From Cavia porcellus (lineage: Eukaryota; Chordata; Mammalia; Rodentia; Caviidae), in NCBI RefSeq assembly GCF_034190915.1, contig NW_026947506.1, positions 38,191,748 to 38,255,747 of the forward strand: a stretch of 64,000 nucleotides of DNA, written 5' to 3'. The notes below the pieces were generated by a model, which searched no databases, was not told the DNA's origin, and saw nothing but the letters and a program-made list of their open reading frames with translations. This document shows, in pieces, positions 31,665-44,092 of this stretch. The stretch's first letter is position 1; the number at the start of each line of letters is the position of its first letter. A program made the translations under genes and the position numbers.

Positions 31665-31768
31665 GTATCTATGTATGTATCTGTCTCTCTGTCTCTGTCT
31701 CTCTGTCTGTCTCTCTATCTCTCTGTCTTTCTCTCTCTCTCTTTCTCTTTCTCTCTCCCTCCCTGTAA
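31622..31768. repeat. (CTAT)n / (CTGT)n / (CT)n compound microsatellite
   Basis: About ten CTAT units, then GTAT/CTGT variants, then CT-rich repeats, 2.7 kb upstream of the CYP3A start codon. Confidence 0.95.
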
Positions 31769-32379
31769 CAAGAGAAGGTCACAGAATGCATTCAAACAGG
31801 AGAGATGAAAATGTCAGCTCTGGAAAGGGCTGTGGAAAGTTTCATTAACTCCCTAAACTCAAACCCTCCTGATCCTTTTTTTTAGAAATCAAATTCCGGT
31901 GGAAATTCATATATATTGACCTTCCTCCAAATCATATATTTTTTAAGGTCATGTTATACCTAAAACTAATATAACCTTCCACCTTCCATTCTTATCTCAA
32001 AACCTGTTCAGTGTGCTTGAAATCTATGTCAAAGGAGGGAAAAGACTGCGTAACAATGTACTCACTATGCAATTTTTTATTTTATAGATAAAAGGTATAA
32101 CTAAATTTCATAACAGAATAATAGGAGAATAACAATAGTCAATACATTACATGTTGTTATCTTTAGTTGCTCAAGGTACAAGATATGGGCATAAAACTTT
32201 CTCTAATTTATATTAGTGCAAACTTTCCATTTAGATGAACAAAGAGACACTAATATCACTGACTTGCATTTTTTACTTTCCCCTGTTGTTTTATCCCATT
32301 TCACTTTTCCTAGTTCCTAGTTCCTTTTTCCTTTGGAGAAGTTTCTTCCCATTTTACAACTATTCTACATTTTAGACTT

Positions 32380-32490
32380 TATTTATGTGTTTGGTTTCTC
32401 ACAACTGGGAGACAATATGATGCTTACACATGAGTCTGATTTATAACACTTACGAGTACGGTCTCAATATTCATCCATTTACCTACAAAA
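32380..32490 (-). mobile_element. L1 3'-end fragment, opposite to the adjoining L1 5'UTR
   Basis: The minus strand reads as the very end of L1 ORF2 ('gtaaatggatgaatattgagaccgtact' type, then 'cagactcatgtgtaagc'). It abuts plus-strand L1 5'UTR at about 32,495, forming a tail-against-head inversion junction. Confidence 0.7.
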
Positions 32491-32494
32491 GGTT

Positions 32495-33439
32495 CAAGTG
32501 GACACCGCAGCTGCCTCCCTGGAGGAGTGAGTTGGGCTGAGCTGCAGAACTCTGATCCAGCATTGCTGATCACCCTCTCTCACCCGGAGTGCACACTGCA
32601 GCTGCCCACCAGGAAGAGTGATTTCGGCCAAACCGTGGGACCCTGTTCTGGCCTTGCTGATTGGCCTCTCTCACCCAAAGGGCACACAGCAGCTGACCCG
32701 CCTGAAGAAGGGAACTGGACCAAGCTGCGGGAGCTTCCTCCAGCCTTGTTTGTGACCTTCTTTTGACCTGGAGAGCACCAGAACTACTGCCACCGCTTAG
32801 AGGGGGGAGCAGCTCTGCTGAGGAGGTTTGAGGCCTACCTAGGCCATAGGGGAACTTTCTATCAGCTTAGGGAGCTTTGTCATCCAAGGAGCTGGATGGT
32901 TACACAACATCCAATCCCCAGGAGAGTACGAGATCCTTGCTTTAGGGGGTTGGGGGACCACTGGGCTTGCAGCCACACTAGATTGGGCTTAGCAGGATTT
33001 GGAATTGCCTGGACCACACCAGGTCACCTTCTTTCCCTCAGGGGAGCTTTGCTGCCAGAGGGGGGAGCTGTGTAGCTTGAGGAGGCTTTAGGCCTGCCTG
33101 AGAGGAGCTTGGCAACCTTCTTATAATCTGGGGACCTTGCTGCCCAAGGAGAGAGCTACACTACCAGAGGAGTCCCAGGAGCCCAGCACATAGGAGACAA
33201 TTTCCAACACGTCCGGGGGAAGCTATGGAACAACACTTGAAACACGGAAATATAGAAAAATGACAAAACACCAAAATGCAATCTCAAACATCCAGCCCAT
33301 CTCAAGAAAGACAAGGAGACATGTACTTAGAAGAAAATACATGCCATATGCTTGAAATACCTGAAATAATAGTAACCAAAATAAAGAGGCAACTCCGGGA
33401 ATCTTTAAAGGAATTCAAACTAGAAATGACCTCTCAGGT
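32495..33439 (+). mobile_element. L1A, left arm: GC-rich 5'UTR with monomers and ORF1 5' end
   Basis: A GC-rich leader contains at least three related tandem monomers (starts near 32,507, 32,598 and 32,699; spacing 91-101 bp, each beginning 'gcagctg'), consistent with a repeated-promoter L1 5'UTR. ORF1 begins near 33,260 ('atgacaaaacaccaaaatgc') with the SPSQE...MYLEEN block shared with the intact ORF1 at 44,092. It is frameshifted early and interrupted at 33,453 by the HAL1-like element. Confidence 0.85.
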
Positions 33440-33452
33440 AAAAGAAGAAATG
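33440..33452 (+). repeat. Target-site duplication of HAL1-like insertion, 5' copy
   Basis: AAAAGAAGAAATG lies in L1A ORF1 just before the HAL1-like element. The matching 3' copy, with one change, is on the minus strand at 55,632-55,644. Confidence 0.75.
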
Positions 33453-36405
33453 TTAGGACTTCCAGGAGAATATGGTGGACAGATAACAGCTGCCATGGAG
33501 GCTCTCTGAGACTGCCAGCTTAGAATCCAGGAATGATGCGGTGTGAGGAGTCCTAAGCAAAGGGAGATATACCCTGCCAACCCAAGAACAAACTAAGCTG
33601 GGAGAAACCAACCGGAAATGCAATCCCAGTGCTATAACAGGAACAGATAAAATTTCAGCAGGGAACCTGGAACCCACACCTCTGGAAGCCATGATTTGAA
33701 TTTCCTGCTGCTGCTGCTGCATCTGAATCAGCACAGCAGGGAGAGAGATGGGCAAAAGCTCTGAGAGTGGGAAATAGCAAAGGGAAAGGAGTTGAGAGCA
33801 AGACTGGCAGGGAGCCCTGCATCGACCTGTGGTGAGTAAGAGGAACAGGGACCCTTTCATAGACTACAAGACTCCAACAGAGGACATTCTGGGGCCACGC
33901 ATACTAGCCAGAACAGGACGCTGCAGTGACTTTAGTCACATATTTCCCAACAAAGCGGGATTGGTAGGGACTCCTTGGTCTGGGTGACACTGCTGACTAA
34001 GATCCAGTCGGCTAGCCCAAACCAGGTCCCAGCACCTGGCAGTGCACCCTAGCAGTGAAGCCTTCAGTAGGTTGACCTGGAGGGGCAGTCCCAGCAGAGG
34101 CTGCCCAGGTCTATGTCTCACTAGTACACTGCAGTGGGGGGGAACACGTAGCTGGAGGATTCAAGCAAACTGTAACAGACAAACAGAAAAAAAAACTGGG
34201 CCTCCTATATACACTTCTATGGAAGGAACAAAATGTATGGAGAGGGAGCAACAAGAAAGGGTCATCAGTCCCCAATCCTTAGAACACTGATCCAGGAAAG
34301 GTAAATGTAAAGGAGAATGAGGAAAGAAAACATGCAATATCAGACAGTACCAATAGACATAAAGTGATATCTCTGGAGGCTCATACACAACGTTAAAAAT
34401 GAAGTATTTAATGAAATAAAGCAAGATATAAGTAGAATAGTAAGAGAAATGCTAAGCACCGGCCAAAAAACACAGATGGTAGAATAAAAGAACACAAAAA
34501 AAGGGGAGAATTGTTTGATGGAGAAAATAGAGAAAACATAGAATACATGAAGCAGGTTCAAAGAGATTACCAGGAAACTAAAAACTCTATTGAAAGCTGG
34601 CATAACAGCTTGAAAGAAACTAAGAATAGATTATCTGAATTGGGGGGCTGATTTATAACATGGGAGCATGAAATGAAAAACTTTGTTAAAAATAACAAGA
34701 AAAAAACAGCAATAATGCAAAGGCTAGATGATAAGAGGATCTATAACTTAAGAATTGAGAATGTAAAAGAAGAAGTAGGTACACAAAAAAAATGGACTAC
34801 AAAAGCTATTCACAGAAATAATCCAAGAGAATTTTGCTAATTTAAAAAAAGTAAAGATACTCAGATGTATGAGGCATACAGGACCAGAGCCACAAATACC
34901 AAAACAGAGCTACACCCAGGCATATAATAATCAAAATTCCAGAAATCCAATATAAAACAGCATACTAAAAGCGGTCAGAGACGAGAAACAGATCACTTAC
35001 AAAGCAACACCCATCAGAATTACAGCAGACTTCTCGGCACAAACCATCAAATCATGAAGAGCATGGAGGGAAATAATTCAAACTTTACAGATAACAACCT
35101 CCAGCCCAGATTGATATATCCTGCACAACTGCCCCCATAAATTGATGGAACAACAAGGTGCTTCCAGGATAAAGAGGAACTAGGGGAATTTGCAACCACC
35201 AATTCAACATTACAGAGAATACTGCAGGATACTCTAAAAAAGGAAAATATCAACACTTCAGAACTGGAAGAGAGGCCACAACACTTCACAACACTTCACA
35301 ACTGGAAGAGAGGAATGGGGCAGAAGGCGAACTAAAGAAGACAAACTGACAACTAATGACAGAAAATGAGCTGAACAGAAATGAACCAGAGAAAGTTGGA
35401 TGGTAGGAACAGCTATTTTGTACACAAGACATCATAAATACCTAAAGACATCATTACATATCCTGTAATACTCTCATTCCCTTGAATGGTTTTACATTGT
35501 CTTGATATGTCTGGTGCTACAGTATACAAAGTTATACTCAAAGATTTCAAAGAAAGAGACACTACAGTAACTACATTTATATCAGGATACCTTGTGGTGA
35601 AACACTATTTTGCTTAAATGGTTATGCTTTGACCTGTGCTGTTTTGTTGTTAGGCCCTCTTTTATCTCAGTCTCCTTTTGTAACTTGATTTGAAACCCTG
35701 TATAGCCTTCACAATCTTGCTTTGACTGATTTTCCTCTATTCTGCTCTGTTGAATAGTACAAAGTTTGAAAGCATAGGCAACAACTGTAAAGACAATAAG
35801 ATTCATTATGACACCCATTCCAGTTGACTATTATCTTCTTTTAAAGTCCTGTAACGTCTCCAATGCTGTGGTTTTCTTCTTTACTGTTTCGTTGAATTTT
35901 ATTATAACTGATGATACAGGCAATTCTTTTTAACATAGCAAGAGGCAGTAAAGGGACCATTGTTGATTAACTAGCATCTTGTTGTTACATTATCTATTAT
36001 GTCCATCCTTTGATTTGATTGACTCTGTTCTGTTATGTTACATTTGGATTTATACTCTTCAAAAAAATGTAATAAGAACTGTGGGAGTAAAAAAACCAAA
36101 AATGTGTAATTGTCATTGTACAAAAGAAAGGAAAAGGAAGTGCTCTAAAGAATATAACTGCATATATATATTTAAGTGTATAAAATACATAACCATATTA
36201 CTGAGTTTTTTTGGATCATTGAACAAAAATTTTTCCAGTCTCACTATTTGAAAGTCCACTTTATATGCTTTAATTTTGTAACTTGAACAACTATTTATAA
36301 GTTAACAATACATAATCTATTAACTAGTGATTTCCTATTGTTTATTTTTTATGAAATTCTGCATAACTTGTACCCTTTTCCTTTTTTTGTTTTTCTCCTT
36401 AAAAA
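33453..36405 (+). mobile_element. HAL1-like element (L1-derived, ORF1 only), full-length first unit
   Basis: The order is a 5'UTR of about 750 bp starting 'ttaggacttccaggagaatatgg', a broken ORF1 (about 34,210-35,330) with coiled-coil-like text, an RRM (IYNLRIENVKEE) and a C-terminal domain, then a 3'UTR homologous to that of the L1 at 1,787-2,840. No ORF2 is present between ORF1 and the 3'UTR. This is the structure of HAL1 (half-L1) elements, which depend on L1 enzymes. Frames are interrupted by stops and small indels. It ends at an A run at 36,401-36,406, where the next tandem unit begins. Confidence 0.82.
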
Positions 36406-38097
36406 ATAACAAGGATGAACACAGCAGTAATACAAAGGCTAATACAAGGTGACAAGAAGATCTATAACTTAAGAATTAAGAACATAAAAGTAGAAGTAGG
36501 AACACAAACAAATGAACCACAAAAGCTATTCACAGAAATAATACAGGAGAATTTCCCTAATTTAGCAAAAGTTGAAGATAACCAGATGTACGTGGCATAC
36601 AGGATGTGAGCCACCTAAAACCAAAACAGAGCTATACCCAGGCATATAATAATCAAAATTCCACAAATCCAATATAAGAACAGAATACTGAAAGTGGTCA
36701 GAGACGAGAAACAGATCACTTACAAAGCAACACCCATCAGAATTACAGCAGATTTCTCGGCACAAACCATAAAATCACGAAGAGCATACAGGGAAATAAC
36801 TCAAGTTTTAAAGATAACAACTTCCAGCCCAGATTGATATATCCTACACAACTGTCCCCATAAATTGAGGGAAAAACAAAGTGCTTTCAGGTAAAGAGGA
36901 ACTAGGGGAATTTGCAACCACCAATTCAACATTACAGAGAATATTGCAGGATATTCTAAAAAAGGAAAATATCAACACTTCAGAACAGGAAGAGAGGCCA
37001 CAATGAATGGGGAAGAAGGCGAACTAAAGAAGACAATCTGAAAACTAATGATAGAAAAAGAGCTCAACAGAAATGAGCCAGAGAAGGTTGGATGGTAGGA
37101 ACAGCTATTTTGGACACAAGACATCATAAATACCTAAAGACATCATTACCATAAAGACATCATTAAATACCCTGTAATACTGTCATTCCCTTGAATGGTT
37201 TTACATTGTCTTGATATGTTTGGTGCTATAGTATACAAAGTTATACTCAAAGATTTCAAGGAAAGAGACACTATGGTAACTACTTTTATGTCAAGATACC
37301 TTGTGATGAAACACTATTTTGCTTAAATGGTTATGCTTTGACCTGCGCTGTTTTGTTGCTATGCCCTCTTTTATCTCAGTCTCTTTTTTTAACTTGTTTT
37401 GAAACCCTGTATAGCCCTCACCATCTTGCTTTGACTGATTTTCCTCTATTCTATGAAGCTTGAAAGCATAGGCAACAACTGTAAAGACAATAAGATTCAT
37501 TATGACGTCCATTCTATTTGATAATTATCTTCTTTTAAAGTCCTGTAATATCTGCTATGTTTTGGTTTTATTCTTTACTGTTTTGTTCAGTTTTATTATA
37601 ACTGATGACAGAGGTAATTCTTTTTAAGTTAGCATGAGGCAATACGGGAACCATTGTTGATCACCTAGCATCTTGTTTTTACATTATCTATTATGTCCGT
37701 CTTTTGATTTGACTGACTCTGTCCTGTTATGTCACATTTGGCTTTACTATCTTAAAAAAAAAGTCATAAGAACTGTGGGAGTAATAAAACACAAAATGTG
37801 TACTTGTCATTGTAGCAAAGAAAGGAAAAGGAAGTGCTCTAAAGAATATAACCGCATATATATTTAAGTGTGTAAGATAAATAACTATAATGCTGCGTTT
37901 TTTTTGATCATTGAACAAAACACTTTCCAGTCTCACTATTTGAAAGTCCACTTTATATGCTTTAATTTTGTAACTTGAACAACTATTTCTAAGATAGCAA
38001 TACGTAATCTATTAACTAGTGATTTCCTATTGTTTATTTTTTATGAAATTCTGCATAACGTGAACCCTTTTTCTTTTTTTATTCTTTTTCTCAAAAA
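36406..38097 (+). mobile_element. HAL1-like tandem unit 2 (left arm)
   Basis: It begins 'taacaaggatgaacacagc' inside ORF1 just before the RRM (open 36,415-36,609), continues through the ORF1 C-terminal domain, and ends after the 3'UTR at an A-rich stretch. Same start and end points as the units in the right arm. Length about 1,693 bp. Confidence 0.85.
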
Positions 38098-38830
38098 ACT
38101 AACAAGGATGAACACAGCAATACTACAAAGGCTATAAGACGATAAGAAGATCTATAACTTAAGAATTAAGAACATAAAAGAAGAAGTAGGTGCACAAACA
38201 AATGAACCACAAAAGCTATTCGCAGAAATAATACTGGAGAATTCCCCTAATTTAGCAAAAATTAAAGATACTCAGATATACGTGTCATACTGGATCTGAG
38301 CCACCTACAACCCAAACAGAGCTACACCCAGGCATATAATAATCAAAATTCCAGAAATCTAATATAAGAACAGAATACTAAAAGCGGTCAGAGACAAGAA
38401 ACAGATCACTTACAAGGGAATATCCATCAGAATTACAGCAGACTTCTCGGCACAAACCAAAAAATAACAAAGAGCATGGAGGGAAATAATTCAGGCTTTG
38501 AAAGATAACAACCTCCAGCCAAGATTGATATATCCTTCATAACTGTCCCTAGAAATTGAGGGAAAAACAAGGTGCTTGCAGGATAAATAGGAACTAGGGA
38601 AATTTGCCACCGCCAATTCAACATTACAGAGAATACTGCAAAATATTGTAAAAAATGAAAACTTCAAGACTTCAGAACTGGAAGAGAGGCCACAATGGAT
38701 GGAGCAGAAGGTGAAGTAAAGAAGACAAACTGACAACTAATGGCAGAAGAAGAGCTCAACAGAAATGAGCCAGAGAAGACTGAGTGGTAGGAACAGCTAT
38801 TTTGGACACAACACATCATAAATACATATA
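38098..38830 (+). mobile_element. HAL1-like tandem unit 3, truncated (left arm)
   Basis: It starts with the same 'aacaaggatgaacacagc' junction. The ORF1 part is complete, but the unit stops shortly after the ORF1 end near 38,830, before most of its 3'UTR. About 40 bp of unassigned sequence separates it from zinc-finger 3'UTR sequence. Confidence 0.82.
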
Positions 38831-38867
38831 GTGGAAACTTGTATACCAAAGTATAATTTTAATTTGA

Positions 38868-39317
38868 TGTTATACTTCATCCTGATACATATTTTCAAAG
38901 AAGTGTGAACATGTGATTTTTAAAAACTTGAATTGTTTTCACACAACTTGCAGATTACTGAATTTTGTTTTTCATATGAAATGATCAATTCTTGCTTGTA
39001 TATCAGCAGCATATTATGTTATGTACATGTTGCATATTTTTGTTCAATTCTGTCATTTCTATAAGGTTTTATATTTTGACCTAAATATTTCCATATTTAT
39101 ATTGCAATGTCTTAATTTGCTTCACTGGTATTTTTTAACTAAATATACCAAACATCCACCATAAAAATACAATAAACCAACATATAACAGTTATAACAAT
39201 TAATGTGAACAGTCTCAATGCACCAATTAAAAGAAACAGAGTGGCAGAATGGTTCAAGAAACAACATCCAACCATATGCTGTCTACAAGAAACCCATCTA
39301 AACAAAAACATTGTATA
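38868..39317 (+). repeat. Inverted copy of 47,950-48,400: zinc-finger 3'UTR end, TSD and L1A ORF2 start
   Basis: Read in sense it is near-identical (low tens of differences in 450 bp by eye) to the minus strand of 48,400-47,950. It includes the end of the zinc-finger retrocopy 3'UTR, the short A run, the ACAATAAACCA target-site copy, and about 48 codons of L1 ORF2. It then breaks into minus-strand L1 at about 39,317. Confidence 0.92.
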
Positions 39318-41020
39318 AAAATATGCAACTTTTTTATCGATTCCTCAGTTGATGGACACTTGGGTTGTTTCCAAGATCTGGCAATAACAAACTGTGCTGC
39401 TATAAACATGGGTGCACATACATCACTGTAGTATGATGCTTTCAGTTCTTCTGGGAATATGCCTAGAAGTGGGTTAGCTGGAGCAAATGGGACTTCTCAT
39501 CCCAGCTTTTTGAGAAATCTCCAGACTGACCTCCACAATTATTGCTCCATTCTACACTGCCAACAACAGTGCAGGAGAGTTCCTTTTTCCCCACAGCCTC
39601 TCCAGCATTTGTTGTTGTTGGTTTTCTTGATCTTGGCCATTCTTTCAGGAGTGAGATGAAATCTTAGTGTGGTTAGAATTTGCATTTCTCTAATGAGTAA
39701 TGATGATGAAAATTTTTTCATATGTTTATTTTCCATTTGTATTTCTTCATGTGAGAATTATGTATTCCTCTCAGATGACCATTTTTGGAATGGATCTTTG
39801 AATTTTGGGGCCTGATTTTTTAAAATTCTTTATATGTTTTAGACAGAAGTCCTTTGTCTGAGGGGCAGTTCACTAAGATTTTTTTCCCAGTTTGTGGGTT
39901 TTCTTTTCACTATCCTGGAGATTTCTTTTGATGTGCAGAAACTTTTTAATAAGAGATGATCCCCATTATTGATTCTGGGAAATATTTCCTGTGCGGTTTG
40001 AGTCCTGTTCGTGAATTGCCTACCTACTCCTATGAATTCGAGGTTTTTACCTAATTTGTCTTACAATAGATTTAGTATTTCTGTTTTAATATTCAGATAT
40101 TTGATCCATTTAAATTTTATTTCAGTACATGGTGATAGGCGTGGGTCTAGCTTTAGTTTTCAGCAAATGGAGAGCCAGTTTTTCCAGCAACATTTATTAA
40201 AGAGACTATCATTCTATCTTCTTCCAGTGAACCTGCTTGGCTCCTTTATCAAAGATAAGGTGGTTGAGTGTGTTTGTAGTTGTGGTTGTATCTTCTAATC
40301 TATTCCATTGATCTTCGGTTCTGTTTTGATTCCAATACCATGTTGATTTTACTACTGTTGCTTTGTAGTATAATTTCAAGTCAGGGATTGTGATGCCTCC
40401 TGCTTTGTCTTTGCTGCTTAGAATTGCCTTTGCGATTCTAGGTCTCTTCTGGTTCCAGATGAGGAGTGATTTCTCTAGATCTATAAGGTATGTTGATGGT
40501 ATTTCTATTGGGATTGCATTGAATCTGTATAAGAGTTTTGGAAGAATGGCCATCTTCACAATGTTTGTTCTTCCTATCCATGAGCAAGGGATGTCCTTCC
40601 ATTTTCTGAGATCATCTTCAATTTCCTTTTTCAGTGTATTATAGTTTTCACTGTATAAGTCTTTCACTTCTTTCGTAAGAGTAATTCCTAAATATTTCAT
40701 TTTTTTTTTTTGCTTGCTAATGTGAATAGTCCAGTTTCTCTTATTTCCCTCTCTGTGATTTTGTTGTTTGTGTATAGGAATGCTATTGATTTTTGAGTAT
40801 TGATTTTGTATCCAGCCACATTACTGAATTTATTTATTGTATCTAAGAGTCTTTCAATGGAGTTTAGGGGGTCTTCTATGTAGAGTATCATGTCATCTGC
40901 AAACAATGATAACTTAACTTCTTCTTTTCCTATCTTTACCCCTTTTATTTCTCTTTCTTGCCTAATTGCTCTGGCTAGTACTTCCAGTACTATATTAAAT
41001 AGGAGTGGTGATAAAGACAT
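39317..41020 (-). pseudogene. L1B ORF2, C-terminal part in broken frames
   Basis: It continues ORF2 after the frameshift at about 41,010. The frames are 41,020-40,697 (includes LSLFADDM) and 40,700-40,209, with the break at a 12-base T run (minus-strand A run) near 40,700, then further pieces to 39,317. A two-residue deletion (KSLLIWNQK) and an insertion near 40,215 add damage. The final residues and stop are missing because of the breakpoint. Confidence 0.85.
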
Positions 41021-43020
41021 CCTTGTCTTGTGCCTGATTTTAAAGTAAAGGCTTTCAATTTTTGGCCATTTAGTATGATGCTGGCTGTTGGTTTGTCATA
41101 AATGGCCTTTATTATATTGAGGTAAAGACCATCTATTCCAATTTTCTGTAAAGTTCTTATCATGAATAAATGTTGGACCTTATCGAAGGCTTTTTCTGCA
41201 TCTATAGAAATGATCATGTGATTCTTATTTTTGGCTTTATTGATATGGTGGGTTACATTTATTGATTTGCGTATGTTGAACCATCCTTGCATTCCTGGGA
41301 TGAATCCCACTTGGTCATGGTGTATAATCTTCTTGATGATTTGCTGGATCCTATTTGCCAATATTTTATTGAGGATTTTTGCACCTGTGTTCATTAGGGA
41401 GATCGGTCTATAGTTCTCTTTTTTTGTTGGGTCTTTCTCAGGTTTTGGTACTAGAGTAATATTTGCTTCCAGGAATGACTTAGGAAGGATTGCTTCCCTT
41501 TCAATTTCATTGAATAGTTTGAGGAGTGTCGGCATTAGGTCTTCTTTGTATTTCTTGTAGAATTCTGCAGTGAATCCATCTGGGCCTGGGCTCTTCTTGG
41601 TGGGTAAGGACTTAATTACATTTTCAATTTCAGTAACAGAGATTGGGTTATTCAACAGTTTTACATCCTCTTGATCTAGCTTTGGCACTTCACATGCTTC
41701 TAAGAATCTGTCTATTTCTTCTGTGTTATCAAACTTTTGAGAGTAGAGGTTTTCGAAATAGGTGTTGATGATCTTCTGTATTTCTATTGGGTCTGTAGTG
41801 ATTTCTCCTTTTTCATTTCTTATTGCATGAATTTGAGCTTTTTCTTCCCTTTTATAAATAAGGTTGGCTAGGGGCTTATTGATTTTATTTATTCTTTCAA
41901 AGAACCAACTCTTTGATTTGTTGATTCTTTGGATTGTTTTCTTAGTCTCTATTGCATTGATTTCTGCTCTGATTTTTATAATTTCCTCTCTTCTTTTGGC
42001 TTTGGGCTTGACTTGCTCTTCTTTTTCTAGCTGTTTGAGGTGTAGCATCAAGTTATTTATTTGTATTCGTTCTGTTTTCCTGATGTGGGAACTCAGTGCA
42101 ATAAATTTTCCTCTGAGGATGGCTTTCATTGCATCCCACAGATTCCGGTACGTTGTATCTGCATTTTCATTTTCTTTTAGGTATTGTTTAATTTCTTCTT
42201 TAATTTCTTCTGTGACCCACTGATTACTCAAGAGTGTGTTATTCAGTTTCCATGTGTTTGCGGGATTTTTGCAGTATCTTTTATCATTAATTTCTATTTT
42301 CAGAGCGCTATGATCCGATAACATGCAAGGGATGATTTCAGCTCTTTTGCACTTGTTTAAATATGTTCTGTGAGATAATATATGGTCTATTTTAGAAAGT
42401 GATCCATGTACTGCTGAGAAGAATGTGTATTCTGATGTTGTTGGGTGGAACATTCTGTAAATGTCTATCAAACCCATTTGTTCACAGGTGTGATTCAGTT
42501 CTGTTATTTCTCTGCTCATTTTGTGTCTGGTTGATCTGTCCCTTGGTTTCAATGGCGTATTAAGGTCTCCTGTTACAATTGTGTTACTGATAATTTGAGT
42601 TTTCATTTCTGTTAATAATTGTTTTATATAACTGGGTGCTCTGGAGGTTGGTGCGTATATATTTAAGATAGTTATCTCTCCCTTTTGGAGTTTTCCCCTT
42701 ACGAGTATGTAGTGACCTTCTTTATCCTTTATGGTCATTGTTGGTTTAAAGTTCACGTTGTCTGCAAACAGAATGGCTACTCCTGCCTTTTTTTGTATTC
42801 CTGCTGCATGAAGAATTGTTTTCCATCCTTTGACTTTCAGTCTGTGAGTATCCTTCTGGGTTAGATGTGTTTCCTGTAAACAGCATATGGTTGGATTTTG
42901 CTTCTTGATCCATTCTGCTAGTCTGTTTCTTTTGATTGGTGCATTGAGACCATTTACATTAATGGTTATTACTGTTAAGTGCTGGTTAATTGTAGGAATG
43001 TTATCTCTCTGCTGTTGCAT
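40990..43020 (-). CDS. L1 ORF2 protein, N-terminal part (endonuclease and start of reverse transcriptase)
   Basis: The start is ATG at 43,020. Residues 1-240 form the AP-like endonuclease that nicks target DNA. Visible catalytic-type residues are Asn21 (TINVNGLN), Glu50 (LQETHL), the VTGDLNTPL block and the SDHSALKIE His. The RT part carries [25 protein letters not shown] and [11 protein letters not shown]. The frame is lost just after GTRQGC near 41,010, where one base appears to be missing, so the F-A-D-D motif lies in another frame (40,697-41,020). The later part of ORF2 is readable to about 39,317 in shifted pieces. Confidence 0.9.
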   Translation of the reverse strand: MQQQRDNIPTINQHLTVITINVNGLNAPIKRNRLAEWIKKQNPTICCLQETHLTQKDTHRLKVKGWKTILHAAGIQKKAGVAILFADNVNFKPTMTIKDKEGHYILVRGKLQKGEITILNIYAPTSRAPSYIKQLLTEMKTQIISNTIVTGDLNTPLKPRDRSTRHKMSREITELNHTCEQMGLIDIYRMFHPTTSEYTFFSAVHGSLSKIDHILSHRTYLNKCKRAEIIPCMLSDHSALKIEINDKRYCKNPANTWKLNNTLLSNQWVTEEIKEEIKQYLKENENADTTYRNLWDAMKAILRGKFIALSSHIRKTERIQINNLMLHLKQLEKEEQVKPKAKRREEIIKIRAEINAIETKKTIQRINKSKSWFFERINKINKPLANLIYKREEKAQIHAIRNEKGEITTDPIEIQKIINTYFENLYSQKFDNTEEIDRFLEACEVPKLDQEDVKLLNNPISVTEIENVIKSLPTKKSPGPDGFTAEFYKKYKEDLMPTLLKLFNEIEREAILPKSFLEANITLVPKPEKDPTKKENYRPISLMNTGAKILNKILANRIQQIIKKIIHHDQVGFIPGMQGWFNIRKSINVTHHINKAKNKNHMIISIDAEKAFDKVQHLFMIRTLQKIGIDGLYLNIIKAIYDKPTASIILNGQKLKAFTLKSGTRQGCLYHHSYLI

Positions 43021-43114
43021 CTTTATCTTTCTGTTCTGTTTAATTATTTGCTTTGCTTAGTGGTTTTTTGCTTTGTGTATCTAAACTGTCTTTCAATATT
43101 TTTTGCAGGGTTGG

Positions 43115-44092
43115 TTAGGTGTTCATGAAGTTCTTCAGCTGTTCTTTGTCATGGAAGTATCGTATTTCACCATCTATTTTGAATGATAGTTTTGCAGGAT
43201 GTATCAGTCTAAGTTGGAAGTCATTTTGTTTTAGGATGTGGAATACTTCACTCCATGCTCTTCTTGACTTTATCGTTTGTGATGAGAAGTCTGCTGTGAT
43301 TCTGATAGGTTGTCCTTTATAAGTGATCTGTCTTTTCTCTCTGACAGCTTTTAATAATCTATTCTTGTGTTGGATTTCTGGGATGGTGATTATTATATGT
43401 CTGGGTGTAGTTTTATTTTGGTTATGACTGTTTGGAGTTCTATATGCTTCACTGATCCTGATGTCAGTTTCTGATCTCATGCTTGGGAAATTTTCAGCTA
43501 TTACTTCTCTAAATATCCTCTTGATATCCTTTATGTTGTCTCCTTCTTTTTCATTAATTCCTATCATTCTTATGTTATTCTTCTTTGCATCGTCTTGCAG
43601 TTGTTGAATTGTTGTTTCCTGATTCCTTGTTATTTTTAAAAGGTCTTTCCTTTCCTGTTCACTAGCTGCAATCCTGTCTTCAAGGTCTGAAATTCTATCT
43701 TCACTTTCATTAAAGCAGTTTTTACAACTTTCAGTGGAGTTTTTTATTTCCCGTATATCTCTGTGCATCTGCATTATGTATTCTGTTTGTTTCTTATATT
43801 GCTCCTCTAGGGATTCTATCTTTTTGTTTAGTTCCTCCAATTTTTTATCTGTGTTTTCTTTAGATATATTTAGAATCTCTTTCATTTCTTTTATCATTTC
43901 TTCTTTTATCTGGGAGATTATTTCGAGTTTGAATTTCTTTAAAGCTTCCTGGAGTTGCTTGTCAACTTCAGTAGCTATTGTGTCTGATATATGAGGTGGA
44001 TGGGATATATTTTCTTCTAAATACATTCCTCCTAGGGTTTCCTGAGATGGGCTGGGGCTTTGAGCTTGTAATTTGGTCTTTTGTTTTGTCAT
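43115..44092 (-). CDS. L1 ORF1 protein (RNA-binding nucleic-acid chaperone), intact
   Basis: L1 ORF1p is a trimeric RNA-binding chaperone that coats L1 RNA. This 325-residue frame is complete from ATG to stop. The N-terminal part has low complexity (residues 1-50). A long Lys/Glu-rich coiled coil (about 50-155) contains repeated heptads such as KEMKEILNISKENTDKKLEE. It is followed by an RRM (about 158-250, KKNNIRMIGINEKEG) and a C-terminal domain (about 250-325, PIRITADFS). The length is normal for mammalian L1 ORF1p. It lies 95 bp upstream of ORF2, as in standard L1 bicistronic RNA. No damage seen. Confidence 0.92.
   Translation of the reverse strand: MTKQKTKLQAQSPSPSQETLGGMYLEENISHPPHISDTIATEVDKQLQEALKKFKLEIISQIKEEMIKEMKEILNISKENTDKKLEELNKKIESLEEQYKKQTEYIMQMHRDIREIKNSTESCKNCFNESEDRISDLEDRIAASEQERKDLLKITRNQETTIQQLQDDAKKNNIRMIGINEKEGDNIKDIKRIFREVIAENFPSMRSETDIRISEAYRTPNSHNQNKTTPRHIIITIPEIQHKNRLLKAVREKRQITYKGQPIRITADFSSQTIKSRRAWSEVFHILKQNDFQLRLIHPAKLSFKIDGEIRYFHDKEQLKNFMNT

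Noticed and set aside
31605..31848. Overlapping Ser/Leu/Tyr-rich open frames
   Set aside because: They are translations of the CTAT/CT microsatellite.
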